Shown here piece by piece: positions 1-8,936 of a stretch of 28,647 bases of DNA. Origin of the DNA: a virus. Every line of letters begins with the position of its first letter. Position 1 is the stretch's first letter. The notes beneath the pieces are model-generated. The model was not told the DNA's origin. It saw only the letters and a program-made list of their open reading frames with translations, and ran no database searches. Location: positions 1-28,647 of IMG/VR virus record IMGVR_UViG_3300021960_000371, one strand, 5' to 3'. Position numbers and translations under genes: made by a program.

Positions 1-1
1 T

Positions 2-2449
2 TTTACTTATAGTTGGTGGTGGAAAAGATATAATACAAGTACTGCTACGCAAAGAAGTAGTGTATTTACTGCTGGAACAGGTGGTGGTACGTATGTATTT
101 TTTCCATTTACAAATAGTTCTGTAATGCAAGCTAATTTTCAATTTACTGGTGGGAACTTTGTAGATAGTCGTTTAACAACAAACATGCAGTTTAGAGATC
201 TTTCAGCATGGTATCATTGTGTGTTAAGATTTGATAGCACACAGGCAACTGCTTCTAATAGAGTTCGTTTATACGTTAATGGTGTAGAGCCTACCTATTC
301 TAGTGCAACTGTTCAAACTGATATATCACAAGATGAAGATATATCATTTATGAATCAAAGTGGAGTAGTTCAATCTTGGGGTGGTATTACTGGTGTAGCT
401 ACAGGTCAAGAAGGTGTTGATGTTCAACTTGCAGACGTAATACTTTGTGATGGGCAAAGTTATGGTCCAGATTCTTTTGGTGAATTTAAAAATGGTGTAT
501 GGAAACCTGTTGATCCAAGTGGATTAACATTTGGTAATAATGGTTACTATCTTAAATTTGAATCTAGTTCTGATTTAGGAAATGATTCATCAGGAAATAA
601 TAATGACTTTACTGCTAATAATTTAGCAACACACGATCAAATGCTAGATACTCCAACCTTTAACTCTGATTCTAATGGTGGTAATTTTGCTACATATAAT
701 CCTTTAGTTCCACAAGGTGGTGCACAAAAATTAATGAGTTTAAGTGAAGGTAATCTTCATGCAGAATCAACAACTAATGATAAATATCATCAAATTATAG
801 GAACTATGGGTGTTAAAACTGGTAAATGGTATATAGAATGGTATATTGAAGCTGCAGGTTATCCTTCATGGTCTGTAGGGTGGCGTCATGGAAGTCAACT
901 ACAACTTTTTGATGGTGGCACACAATCTGGTAATGCTAATCTTGCTTATGTAGGTTATTTTACTGGTAGTAATGTTTATATTAAAGCATTTGGAAGTACT
1001 GCTACAGCAGATCCACAAGTTGCTTATTCTGGGTGGACTTCAGCAGGTGATGCACCTACTACTGGTGATGTTATGATGTGTGCTATAGATATGGATGCAG
1101 GTAAAGTTTGGTGGGGATTTAATGGAGAATGGGGAGATGTAGGTTCTGGAACAGGAAACCCTGCTACTGGTGCAAATGCATCTAATACTTGGACTGTTGC
1201 AGATTATACAGATCATATATTTCCTTTTACTCTTGCTTGGGCTAATCCTGTTACAGAAATAATAATGAACTGTGGACAAGAAGGTACTTTTGCTGGAAAT
1301 CTTACAGCAGGTGGAAATGCAGATGACACAGGTTATGGCAATTTTAAATATTCTGTGCCTTCTGGTTTCAAAGCATTATGCACAGGTAATCTACCAACAG
1401 CAGATGCAGTTGATCCTGCACAAACTAATGACAATTATCCACAGAAAATGTTTCAAGCTTTAACCTATACTGGTAATGCTAATAATTCACGTTCTATTAC
1501 AACTAGATTTGATCCTGATGTAATGTGGTTTAAAAGAACAGATGGTGTTAAAGCATGGAATAATTATAGTAAAACACAAGGAATAGGTGATACATCTTAT
1601 TATCAACAATTTGATAGCACAGCTTATGATGGTTATAACTCTGGTTCATATAAAGGAGTTATATCTACAGCTTCTACTTCTATGACTATAGGTGCAGTTG
1701 ATTATATAAATGGCAGTGGTCTGGAGTATGTAAGTTATTTATTTAATATGGGTGGTTCACAAGCAACTAATACTGATGGAAGTGTAACAAGCTATATATA
1801 TAATTCAGGTGCAGGAATGTCTGTAGGCAAATATACTGGAGAATCAGCTACACGAACAGTTGGTCATGGTCTTGGGGTAGCTCCAACATATATTATAGTT
1901 AAATCTATAGGAGCAGCACGAAATTGGGCAGTATATTATGGAGATAACACAGAAGCATTACAATTAAATAATACTAATGCAACAGATGTTGGTGTTTATT
2001 GGGCTAATACTTCTCCTACAAGTAGTGTATTTACTGTAGGTGATTCAAATGAAACTGGTAAAAGTGAACAATATATGTTTATGGCTTTTGCAAACACAGA
2101 AGGTTTTATAAAAGCAGGATCATACGTTGGCAATGGTGATGGTTCTAATGGTCCATTTGTTTACACAGGATTTAAACCTGCATTTTTGCTGGTGAAAAAA
2201 TTAACTGTAAATAACTGGAGACTACAAGATAGTGCAAGAGATCCATATAATCCTGTATACCACATGCTAGCACCAAATAGTACAGCAGGAGAAGATGCTT
2301 ATACAGATGGTACAGATTATAACGACTTTCTTTCAAATGGTTTTAAGTTAGCCAGAGGTGGAGATGCAGTAAACTGGAATGCAAGTGGAGCAACTTATGT
2401 ATATTTATCATTTGCAGAAAATCCATTTAAATACGCAACAGCAAGATAG
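2..2449 (+). CDS. Tail fibre / host-recognition protein with LamG- and SPRY-like domains, 5'-truncated
   Basis: The frame is open to the left window edge, so the true start lies outside; 815 residues are visible. The first internal ATG, at 125, is not a convincing start because coding character continues upstream of it. Near the visible N-terminus the sequence resembles a concanavalin/LamG-like fold (a WYHCVLRFDSTQATASNRV stretch followed by LYVNG). A second region has SPRY-like hallmarks (GKWYIEWYIEAAGYPSW, then VWWGFNGEWGD). The C-terminus ends in ENPFKYATAR, a tail I recognise from marine phage fibre proteins. Such proteins are modular beta-rich adhesins that bind host surface glycans. The next gene starts 9 nt downstream. 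The domain assignments rest on visual motif recognition; that it is a structural adhesin is fairly sure, and the exact receptor is unknown. Confidence 0.82.
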   Translation, partial: FTYSWWWKRYNTSTATQRSSVFTAGTGGGTYVFFPFTNSSVMQANFQFTGGNFVDSRLTTNMQFRDLSAWYHCVLRFDSTQATASNRVRLYVNGVEPTYSSATVQTDISQDEDISFMNQSGVVQSWGGITGVATGQEGVDVQLADVILCDGQSYGPDSFGEFKNGVWKPVDPSGLTFGNNGYYLKFESSSDLGNDSSGNNNDFTANNLATHDQMLDTPTFNSDSNGGNFATYNPLVPQGGAQKLMSLSEGNLHAESTTNDKYHQIIGTMGVKTGKWYIEWYIEAAGYPSWSVGWRHGSQLQLFDGGTQSGNANLAYVGYFTGSNVYIKAFGSTATADPQVAYSGWTSAGDAPTTGDVMMCAIDMDAGKVWWGFNGEWGDVGSGTGNPATGANASNTWTVADYTDHIFPFTLAWANPVTEIIMNCGQEGTFAGNLTAGGNADDTGYGNFKYSVPSGFKALCTGNLPTADAVDPAQTNDNYPQKMFQALTYTGNANNSRSITTRFDPDVMWFKRTDGVKAWNNYSKTQGIGDTSYYQQFDSTAYDGYNSGSYKGVISTASTSMTIGAVDYINGSGLEYVSYLFNMGGSQATNTDGSVTSYIYNSGAGMSVGKYTGESATRTVGHGLGVAPTYIIVKSIGAARNWAVYYGDNTEALQLNNTNATDVGVYWANTSPTSSVFTVGDSNETGKSEQYMFMAFANTEGFIKAGSYVGNGDGSNGPFVYTGFKPAFLLVKKLTVNNWRLQDSARDPYNPVYHMLAPNSTAGEDAYTDGTDYNDFLSNGFKLARGGDAVNWNASGATYVYLSFAENPFKYATAR

Positions 2450-2458
2450 GAATAAAAT

Positions 2459-3130
2459 ATGTGGGCACGAATAGAAAATAATAATATAGTAGAATATTAT
2501 GATAGAAAAAAATCTATAGTATTAAATAATGTACGTTATTCTTCTCAAATATTTACTATATGGACAGATGCACAACGTAAAGATTTAGGTATTGTACCTA
2601 TAGTTATTTTAGGATCACATCTTGATACTAGATTTTATATAGAACATAATCATTCAGATGCTATAGCAGAAGATGGTAATAGTGTTATAAGAACTATTGG
2701 AGTTAAAGCTGCTGATAGAGCTTTAGAAGATGTTAATGAAGTATGGACACAAGATGAAATAGATGATGGTCAAGCACCAGGTGGTACAAGTGCTAACGAT
2801 CCTAAATTAGATGCAGAAGGTAATCAAATAATTACAAGAGGTTTAAAATATAATGCTATACAAAAAGTTAAAGCACAACAAGCAGGATTTTTAGCACAAA
2901 CAGATTGGTATATAATACGTAAAGCAGACGCAGGTACAGCAATACCATCTAATATACAAACATGGAGAAATGCAATACGTTCTGATGCAACTGCTATTGA
3001 AACAGCAATAACTAATGCAGCAGATATGAATGCATTTATAGCATTACATACTGATACTTATAGAACTGTAGATGGTCAACAAGTAGTAGATGTAATAGCT
3101 AGAGTTAATCGTTGGACAGAATTGGAGTAA
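2459..3130 (+). CDS. Tail protein with C-terminal tail-assembly-chaperone-like domain
   Basis: A 223-aa protein following the fibre gene. Residues from about 125 onward contain KVKAQQAGFLAQTDWYIIRK and then IPSNIQTWRNAIRS. This matches the pattern of the phage tail assembly chaperone family (R..LL..TDW.....D....P....WR..LR) often found at the C-terminus of fibre-associated proteins. The N-terminal half (MWARIENNNIVEYY onward) resembles the short phage tail domains that carry an attachment peptide. An AGGA at 2448-2451 precedes the ATG by 7 nt. It probably helps fold or join the neighbouring fibres. The chaperone reading comes from the TDW motif; a minor virion component is the alternative. 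Confidence 0.62.
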   Translation: MWARIENNNIVEYYDRKKSIVLNNVRYSSQIFTIWTDAQRKDLGIVPIVILGSHLDTRFYIEHNHSDAIAEDGNSVIRTIGVKAADRALEDVNEVWTQDEIDDGQAPGGTSANDPKLDAEGNQIITRGLKYNAIQKVKAQQAGFLAQTDWYIIRKADAGTAIPSNIQTWRNAIRSDATAIETAITNAADMNAFIALHTDTYRTVDGQQVVDVIARVNRWTELE

Positions 3131-3133
3131 AAC

Positions 3134-4057
3134 ATGGCATCAACATATACAACTAGAATAAGATTGAATCAACAAGGAGATGGAGATAATCCTAATTCTT
3201 GGGGATCAGTTTTAAATAATGGTGTTATTAGTTTAGTTGATGAAGCTGTAGCAAAATATACTACTGTAAGTTTAGGATCAGCAGCAACTGTAACATTGTC
3301 TGCAGTAAATGGTGGTACTGATGTACCTCGTTCTGCATTCCTTGAAGCTAATGGAACTGTAGGTGGTGCTCATACTACTATAACAATGGTTATACCTAAT
3401 GTAACAAAAGGTTATGTTATTAATAATCAAACAACATATACAACAACAACTAATGCAATTAAAATAAAAACAGCACCTGGTGATGGTCTTATTATTCCTC
3501 AAGGAGCTATATCACAAATAGTAGTAGATACAGATGGAAGTGTATATTCAACTAATGCAGCAGGTTTAGGATTAGGTACAGCAGCTTCTGCAGATATAGG
3601 AGTATGTGCTACTAATGTTGCTGATGTATCTTTAGCAGATTTAAGATATGTAAGAACTTCTGTAACAGCTAATACTACAGTAAGAGGAGACTTTGTAGTA
3701 GAAGCAGGTTCATTAAAAGTAGGAACATCTGCTAGAGCATATAATCCTATTACAACACTAACAGATGCAGCAAGTATTACAAGTAACTTTGCTGTAGGAA
3801 ATAATTTCTTAGTTACTATAGGTGGAAATAGGACATTAGCTGCACCTTCTAATGTAGTAGCAGGACAAAGTGGTTCTATTTATATTATACAAGATGGTAC
3901 AGGCTCAAGAACTTTATCTTATAATACAGTTTTTCAATTTGTATCAGCAGCAGTTCCAACATTAAGTACAGGAGCTGGTGATGTAGATATGTTAGTTTAC
4001 ATGGCACGTAGTGCATCAACAATAGACGCAGTATTATTAAAAAACTTTGATAGGTAG
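3134..4057 (+). CDS. Tail fibre-like structural protein
   Basis: A 307-aa protein. The N-terminus (MASTYTTRIRLNQQGDGDNP, then NSWGSVLN) is a recurrent start in phage tail/fibre proteins that attach to the virion. The C-terminal third (about residues 205-307) contains NNFLVTIGGNRTLAAP, GQSGSIYIIQDGTGSRTLSY and PTLSTGAGDVD, a beta-rich module that is common at the end of marine phage fibres. The middle is rich in Thr, Ala and Val, as expected for a beta-helical or triple-stranded shaft. It starts 3 nt after the preceding stop. Role inferred: second fibre or tail-tip adhesin working with the LamG/SPRY protein. No enzymatic motif is seen. Confidence 0.72.
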   Translation: MASTYTTRIRLNQQGDGDNPNSWGSVLNNGVISLVDEAVAKYTTVSLGSAATVTLSAVNGGTDVPRSAFLEANGTVGGAHTTITMVIPNVTKGYVINNQTTYTTTTNAIKIKTAPGDGLIIPQGAISQIVVDTDGSVYSTNAAGLGLGTAASADIGVCATNVADVSLADLRYVRTSVTANTTVRGDFVVEAGSLKVGTSARAYNPITTLTDAASITSNFAVGNNFLVTIGGNRTLAAPSNVVAGQSGSIYIIQDGTGSRTLSYNTVFQFVSAAVPTLSTGAGDVDMLVYMARSASTIDAVLLKNFDR

Positions 4058-4060
4058 GTA

Positions 4061-5917
4061 ATGTCTTCTACAAGTTCTAAACTCGTAAAGATGGACTTTC
4101 AACCTGGTATTAGAAGAGAGTCCACACAATACGCAGAAACTAATTCTTGGTATGATACTAATAATGTACGTTTTCGTGCAGGTAAACCAGAGAATATAGG
4201 TGGGTATGAACAAAAAGTATCTGTTGCCTTTAATGGTTCAGGTCGTGATCTTATAGCATGGACTGATAATGATCAGTTTAAAAGAGCTATGTTTGGTACA
4301 GCTCAAATGTTATATGAACATAATGGTGATGAAATATTTGATGTTACACCTGTATCAGCTAGTGCATCTTTAACAAATGCATTTAGTGTAGCAGTTAGTG
4401 CTAATGTTGTTACAGTATCAGCTACAGCACATGGTAGAGCAACAGGTGATTTTGTATTCTTTACAAGTACTGGTACTATAGGTGGTAATATATTATTAGG
4501 AACAAGTACTTATCAAGTAAGTGTTAATAATGCAAATACATTTGCTATTAATGTAGCAACTACAGCAAGTGCTGCACAATCATCTTCTGGTAATGGTCAT
4601 ATACATTATCTATTAAAAACTGGTGTATCAAATGCTGTAGCAGGTTTAGGTTATGGTGCTGCATCTTATCAAGCTACTGTATGTGCTTCTGATACTAGAG
4701 GATGGAATCAACCAACATCTACAGGAGCTAGTGATTTCTCAAGTGAGATAACACAATGGAGTTTAGATAATTGGGGTGAAGATATATTAGCAAATAGAAG
4801 AGGAGGTGCTATTTATTATTGGGATGCAGATGCATCAACAAGTCCAGTAAGAGCAGCTATTGTAACTAATTCACCTACTACAGTAAACTCTATAGTAGTA
4901 TCTCCTAATGATAGACATGTTATTGCATTAGGAACAAATGAATTTGGTACTACAGCAAGTCCATCAGGAACATATAATCCTATGGTTGTAAGATGGTCTA
5001 ATCAAGAAGATTATTCTAATTGGACACCATCTATAAATTCTACTTCTGGTGAAGTTGTTATTGCTGATGGTACAAAAATAGTAGGAGCAAAAAGATCTCG
5101 TAATGCTATTAATATATGGACTGATAATTCTTTATGGGCAATGTCTTTTGTAGGTCCACCTTTTATATTTAATTTTTCACAGCTTGGTACTAACTGTGGA
5201 TTAATAGCACCACATGCTGCAGTTGATTATGATGGTAGAGCAGTATGGATGGGATATGATAACTTCTATGTATTTGATGGACAAGTAAGAAGTTTAGATT
5301 GTACAGTAAGAAGATTTATATTTGATAGATTAAATGTAGATCAAAAAGATAAAATATTCTGTGGAATAAATTCAGAGTTTAAAGAAGTTATTTGGTTGTA
5401 TCCTTCTACAAATTCTAGTGAATGTGATAGTTATGTAGTATGGTCTCCTGATGAAAACTATTGGTCTTATGGAGAAAGTATATTTACAACCTTTGCTGAT
5501 AAACATGTATTTGGAAATACAATTACAACAGGTGTAGTAGATGGAGTTAATAAATTATATAATAATGAAGTACAAGATATGTATACAGCAGATGGACAAC
5601 CTATGTCTTCATTTATAGAATCAGCAGATTTTGATATAGATTCTGGTAATGAGATTATGTTTTTAAATAGAGTTATTCCTGATTTTGATTTAAGTGATGG
5701 TAGTTTAACATTCTCAATAAAAACAAAAGACTTTCCTGAAAGTAGTACATCAAGAGAAAAACCAAATCCACCACATATAGTAACAAATTCTACAGCTAAG
5801 ATAGATATGAGAGCAAGAGGAAGGCAAGGGAGAGTCAGAGTATCTTGCAATGCAGCAGGTACTAGCTGGAAATGGGGTTCTATTAGATTAGCCATACAAC
5901 CAGATGGTAAAAGATAA
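4061..5917 (+). CDS. P22 gp10-like phage stabilisation protein (tail/head closure)
   Basis: A 618-aa protein whose N-terminus (DFQPGIRRESTQYAETNSWY, followed by NNVRFRAGKPENIGGYE) is typical of the phage stabilisation family related to P22 gp10. In P22 this protein joins the portal/gp4 ring to the tail hub and keeps packaged DNA from leaking out. The body contains the expected repeated aromatic and Gly-rich beta segments (VRWSNQEDYSNWTP, IWTDNSLWAMSFVGPPF, YDNFYVFDGQVRSL). It is longer than P22 gp10 (472 aa). It follows the fibre genes by 3 nt, and its stop overlaps the next start as TAATG, implying translational coupling. This is the best evidence in the window for a short-tailed virion. Confidence 0.85.
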   Translation: MSSTSSKLVKMDFQPGIRRESTQYAETNSWYDTNNVRFRAGKPENIGGYEQKVSVAFNGSGRDLIAWTDNDQFKRAMFGTAQMLYEHNGDEIFDVTPVSASASLTNAFSVAVSANVVTVSATAHGRATGDFVFFTSTGTIGGNILLGTSTYQVSVNNANTFAINVATTASAAQSSSGNGHIHYLLKTGVSNAVAGLGYGAASYQATVCASDTRGWNQPTSTGASDFSSEITQWSLDNWGEDILANRRGGAIYYWDADASTSPVRAAIVTNSPTTVNSIVVSPNDRHVIALGTNEFGTTASPSGTYNPMVVRWSNQEDYSNWTPSINSTSGEVVIADGTKIVGAKRSRNAINIWTDNSLWAMSFVGPPFIFNFSQLGTNCGLIAPHAAVDYDGRAVWMGYDNFYVFDGQVRSLDCTVRRFIFDRLNVDQKDKIFCGINSEFKEVIWLYPSTNSSECDSYVVWSPDENYWSYGESIFTTFADKHVFGNTITTGVVDGVNKLYNNEVQDMYTADGQPMSSFIESADFDIDSGNEIMFLNRVIPDFDLSDGSLTFSIKTKDFPESSTSREKPNPPHIVTNSTAKIDMRARGRQGRVRVSCNAAGTSWKWGSIRLAIQPDGKR

Positions 5918-6204
5918 TGGCACGTTATCCAGCAGTACCTAAAATATATGATTATTTAAAAGATAATCCTCAAGCTGATAGAATACACAGAGAAATATCA
6001 CAATGGGGTGCAGCATTAGTAAATCAATTAGATACTAGAGATGCTCAAGTAGATAATGCACCTTCTACAAAAATATATACAGTTGTAACTATAACTGATA
6101 TAGGTAGACCACGTAAAGGTGATATAGCTTATGCAGCATCTGCAGGTAAGTTTAAAGGTTATGTTAGTACAACAGCAACACAAGCATGGGAAAATTTAAA
6201 TTGA
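5917..6204 (+). CDS. Small conserved phage protein of unknown function
   Basis: A 95-aa protein that shares the A of a TAATG with the stop of the gp10-like gene, so it is probably translated by coupling. No signal peptide, TM segment or catalytic motif is visible. The second half (VTITDIGRPRKGDIAYAASA, then GKFKGYV) looks like a small beta-rich domain of the kind seen at fibre or tail-tip C-termini, including a GDIAYA stretch. Position between head-closure and ejection genes suggests a minor structural or assembly role. I do not recognise the family. Confidence 0.6.
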   Translation: MARYPAVPKIYDYLKDNPQADRIHREISQWGAALVNQLDTRDAQVDNAPSTKIYTVVTITDIGRPRKGDIAYAASAGKFKGYVSTTATQAWENLN

Positions 6205-6416
6205 AAAGTGATGAATTTTTTAAGTTTCTTAACGAAAGTACATATGTAGGTAATATAAATACAGGACAAATTATACCACCAAACATGTATAATTCACAAG
6301 AAATTGTAAAACCTATAGCAGACTCTTCAAAAATAGTGTATAATAGTAATAGTAATTTTATAGCTGATAATACAAAGCCACAGTCAAATTACATGAATGT
6401 CAAAGGAATAAAATAA
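6186..6416 (+). CDS. Small hypothetical protein
   Basis: A 76-aa frame that overlaps the end of the preceding gene by 19 nt and shares its last base with the next start (TAATG at 6414-6418). No Shine-Dalgarno is evident before the ATG, so expression would depend on coupling. Composition is polar and Asn-rich (YNSNSNFIADNTKPQSN), probably disordered, with no recognisable domain. The frame fills what would otherwise be an empty stretch of about 210 nt in a very compact operon, which is the main reason to accept it. It could also be a poorly conserved spacer. Confidence 0.5.
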   Translation: MGKFKLKSDEFFKFLNESTYVGNINTGQIIPPNMYNSQEIVKPIADSSKIVYNSNSNFIADNTKPQSNYMNVKGIK

Positions 6417-8932
6417 TGATGCCACCTACCAGAATAGAGCAGCTAAATAACTTTCAGGATGCAGTACAAAGTCCTGATGGATTAGATAGACTAAGAGCTT
6501 TACAAGCTGTTGAACAAGCTTTACCTTCGTCACAAGGACTTATGGGTATGCCACAAGTACAAGCTCCTATGCCTATGGTTCCTAGACAATATGGTGGTGA
6601 AGTAGGAACTGGTGGTTTAGTAGAAGTGTTAGATGATGGTACACAAGTATTTGATAGGACAGAAGAAGGCATACTAAACAGATCTCTACATGGTGGTATG
6701 TTAGAAGGTCAAACACAAACAGCATCAGCACCTAGTAGTTTTAGTGGTGGAGCAGATGCACTAGGTACATTAGCTAGTGGTACAACAGCTCCTTCAGGTT
6801 TTACTATATCAACTGGTCAAGATAAATATGGAAATACTATTGGTGATCTTACAGGTATGCAAGATTATTATGATTTAAATTTTGCAGCTAGAGATGCAGG
6901 TCAAGATACATTTATGTATGGTGATAAATTAATGCAAGTAGATCCTGGATATTTAAGAGGTGGTGGTATTAATCCTTTTATAAGTAATAGATTACCTGCA
7001 GGTTTACAACAAGAAGTAATAGATAGACCAGATCTTTTTACAAAAGTAGATAATTTATTTAATTTAAATACAATACAAAAAAAACAAGGAGATCCAACTG
7101 ATCCAGGATTTTATTCAGAAGCACCTTATTTACCAACACAAGATTTTAGTAGAGATATATCTGGACAGTATAATAGTTATTATGAAGCTAATCAAGCAGC
7201 TAAAGAAGCAGGTTCTCCAACATTTATGTGGGGAGATAAATTAGCAAAAACAGATCCAGGATTGCTACCTGATTATGTAGGAGGTCCTAAACCTTTTATA
7301 AGTAATGCAATACCTGAAAAATATATAAGTGCAGGTGTAAATTTACCTCCAGGATGGGCTAATATGTCAGCTAATCAACTAGCTAAATATCAACCTGGAT
7401 ATAAAGATCCTAATAGAATTACTTATGGACCAGCAAAACATGGAGGTCAAGTTATAAAAAAAGAAGGTGGAGGTCAAATAGATCCTTCACAAGCAGCACA
7501 AGGTTTAGCAAGTTTTGGTAGATATGGAGATAACATATTAGTCCATATGAATCCTGAAGAACTACAAGGACTAGCATCCCTTGGTAATATAACATACAAT
7601 CCAGTAACAGGATTACCTGAAGCATTTAGTCTTAAAGGTATATTTAAAGCTGTACGTAAACTTGCACCTGTTGCATTAGCGATAGCTGCACCTTATGCTT
7701 TTCCAACTATATCATCAACAGCTTTAGGATTTGGTTTAACCACAGGAGGTGGTGCATTTTTAGGAAATCTTATAGCAGGTGCTAAACCTAAAGATGCATT
7801 AAAAGGTGCTTTATTCTCAGGATTAACTGCAGGTGTTGGATCATACTTAGGTGGTGCACCTTCTGGATTTGGTGGTAGTGGTGCTTCAAATGTAGGAACA
7901 CAAGGTTTTGCAAATACTGGTTTAGGTGGAATAAATCAAGGCGTAACTCCTAATATAGCTGGAGCAAGTTCTGCAGGTACAAATTTAACAAAAGCAAGTT
8001 TTGCAAATACTGGTTATGGTGGAATAAATAAATTGCAACCATCTTCAATAGCATCAGAATTTACATCACCACCAACAACAACAGGTTTATCAAATAGAGT
8101 TATTGATGTTCCAAAACAAAGTTTTCAATTAGCACAAACACAACCAGTACAACCAACATTTAATCCTGATATACCTACAAATATGACAATAAGAGGAGAT
8201 TCTTTAAATCAATATGTTCAAAGTCAACAACCTGTAGCAAAAGTAGCTCCTCAACAATCAATAGGTATTTTTGATAAAGGTGGATTAAGTAGTGCTAATT
8301 TAAAAAGAATAGGACAAGATATATATAAAGATTATGCTAATCCAAAAGGTATAGCTAAACTTGTGGCTATGGATTTATCAACACCTGATTATGATGTTAT
8401 GTATGCTAATGAAGCTAGAGCAAAAGAACAACAATTAAAAGATGCAGGTTATACAGTTGATACTGGTTTTGATGGTCAAGTTGTTATAAAAGATTCTTCT
8501 GGTGTAACTTTACCAAGAAACTTAACAGCATCTATGATATTAGATAGAGCATTAGGAAGAGCACCACGTACTAACTTAGTAGCACGTACAGATTATGCTA
8601 CTGCTAAACAAGGTGGATTAATAAGTTTAAAAAATGGTGGTGAATTTAGTGGTATGGTTCCAGGTAATGGACATGGTATGGAAGATAATGTTTATATGCC
8701 TATAGTAGAAAAAGAAAATGGTAGTCAAGTAGGAACATTAGCTGTATCACCTTCAGAATATGTAGTAGATAGTTATACAATGGCAGCACTTGGTAATGGC
8801 AATGCAGATGCAGGTGCTAAAGTAATGGACAGAGTTGTTAAGCATGTACGTAAGAAAGCTTATGGAGATACAGAACAACCAAATGAAATAAGTGGGTTAG
8901 AAGCTTTAAAACCCATGATGGAAAGGGTATAA
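6416..8932 (+). CDS. Large internal virion / ejection-type protein with repeats and Gly-rich hydrophobic core
   Basis: An 838-aa protein. It carries two copies of a roughly 45-residue module (about residues 151-194 and 255-301) sharing a tandem-Tyr start, TFM(Y/W)GDKL, DPG and PFISN. From about residue 419 to 480 there is an Ala/Gly-rich weakly hydrophobic stretch (ALAIAAPYAF onward) with glycine-zipper character, as expected of proteins that enter membranes during DNA ejection. FANTG(L/Y)GGIN occurs twice around 500-540. The C-terminus has VPGNGHGMEDNVYMP (starting near 748) and VSPSEYVVDSYTMAALGNGN (777-796), a motif recurring in marine phage virion proteins. It lies directly before two other giant proteins in the order expected for ejection proteins. 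Function is inferred from context and composition. Confidence 0.65.
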   Translation: MMPPTRIEQLNNFQDAVQSPDGLDRLRALQAVEQALPSSQGLMGMPQVQAPMPMVPRQYGGEVGTGGLVEVLDDGTQVFDRTEEGILNRSLHGGMLEGQTQTASAPSSFSGGADALGTLASGTTAPSGFTISTGQDKYGNTIGDLTGMQDYYDLNFAARDAGQDTFMYGDKLMQVDPGYLRGGGINPFISNRLPAGLQQEVIDRPDLFTKVDNLFNLNTIQKKQGDPTDPGFYSEAPYLPTQDFSRDISGQYNSYYEANQAAKEAGSPTFMWGDKLAKTDPGLLPDYVGGPKPFISNAIPEKYISAGVNLPPGWANMSANQLAKYQPGYKDPNRITYGPAKHGGQVIKKEGGGQIDPSQAAQGLASFGRYGDNILVHMNPEELQGLASLGNITYNPVTGLPEAFSLKGIFKAVRKLAPVALAIAAPYAFPTISSTALGFGLTTGGGAFLGNLIAGAKPKDALKGALFSGLTAGVGSYLGGAPSGFGGSGASNVGTQGFANTGLGGINQGVTPNIAGASSAGTNLTKASFANTGYGGINKLQPSSIASEFTSPPTTTGLSNRVIDVPKQSFQLAQTQPVQPTFNPDIPTNMTIRGDSLNQYVQSQQPVAKVAPQQSIGIFDKGGLSSANLKRIGQDIYKDYANPKGIAKLVAMDLSTPDYDVMYANEARAKEQQLKDAGYTVDTGFDGQVVIKDSSGVTLPRNLTASMILDRALGRAPRTNLVARTDYATAKQGGLISLKNGGEFSGMVPGNGHGMEDNVYMPIVEKENGSQVGTLAVSPSEYVVDSYTMAALGNGNADAGAKVMDRVVKHVRKKAYGDTEQPNEISGLEALKPMMERV
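6866..7318 (+). repeat. Internal duplicated module inside the 838-aa virion protein
   Basis: Nucleotides 6866-6997 and 7178-7318 encode diverged copies of one protein module. Both copies begin with two tyrosines, contain AGQDTFMYGDKL or AGSPTFMWGDKL, then a DPG(Y/L)L turn, and end in PFISN. The repeat is clear at protein level but not at DNA level, so it is an old duplication. The copies lie about 104 residues apart. Further copies may exist in relatives. Confidence 0.7.
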
Positions 8933-8936
8933 AGAG

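Noticed and set aside
1040-1279. Minus-strand ORF of 79 codons inside the fibre gene
   Set aside because: It is a Cys/Ser/Ile-rich shadow of the fibre reading frame with no ribosome-binding site or recognisable domain.
5467-5895. 142-codon minus-strand ORF inside the gp10-like gene
   Set aside because: It is antisense to a well-supported gene, has no neighbours on its strand within 12 kb, and shows no domain.
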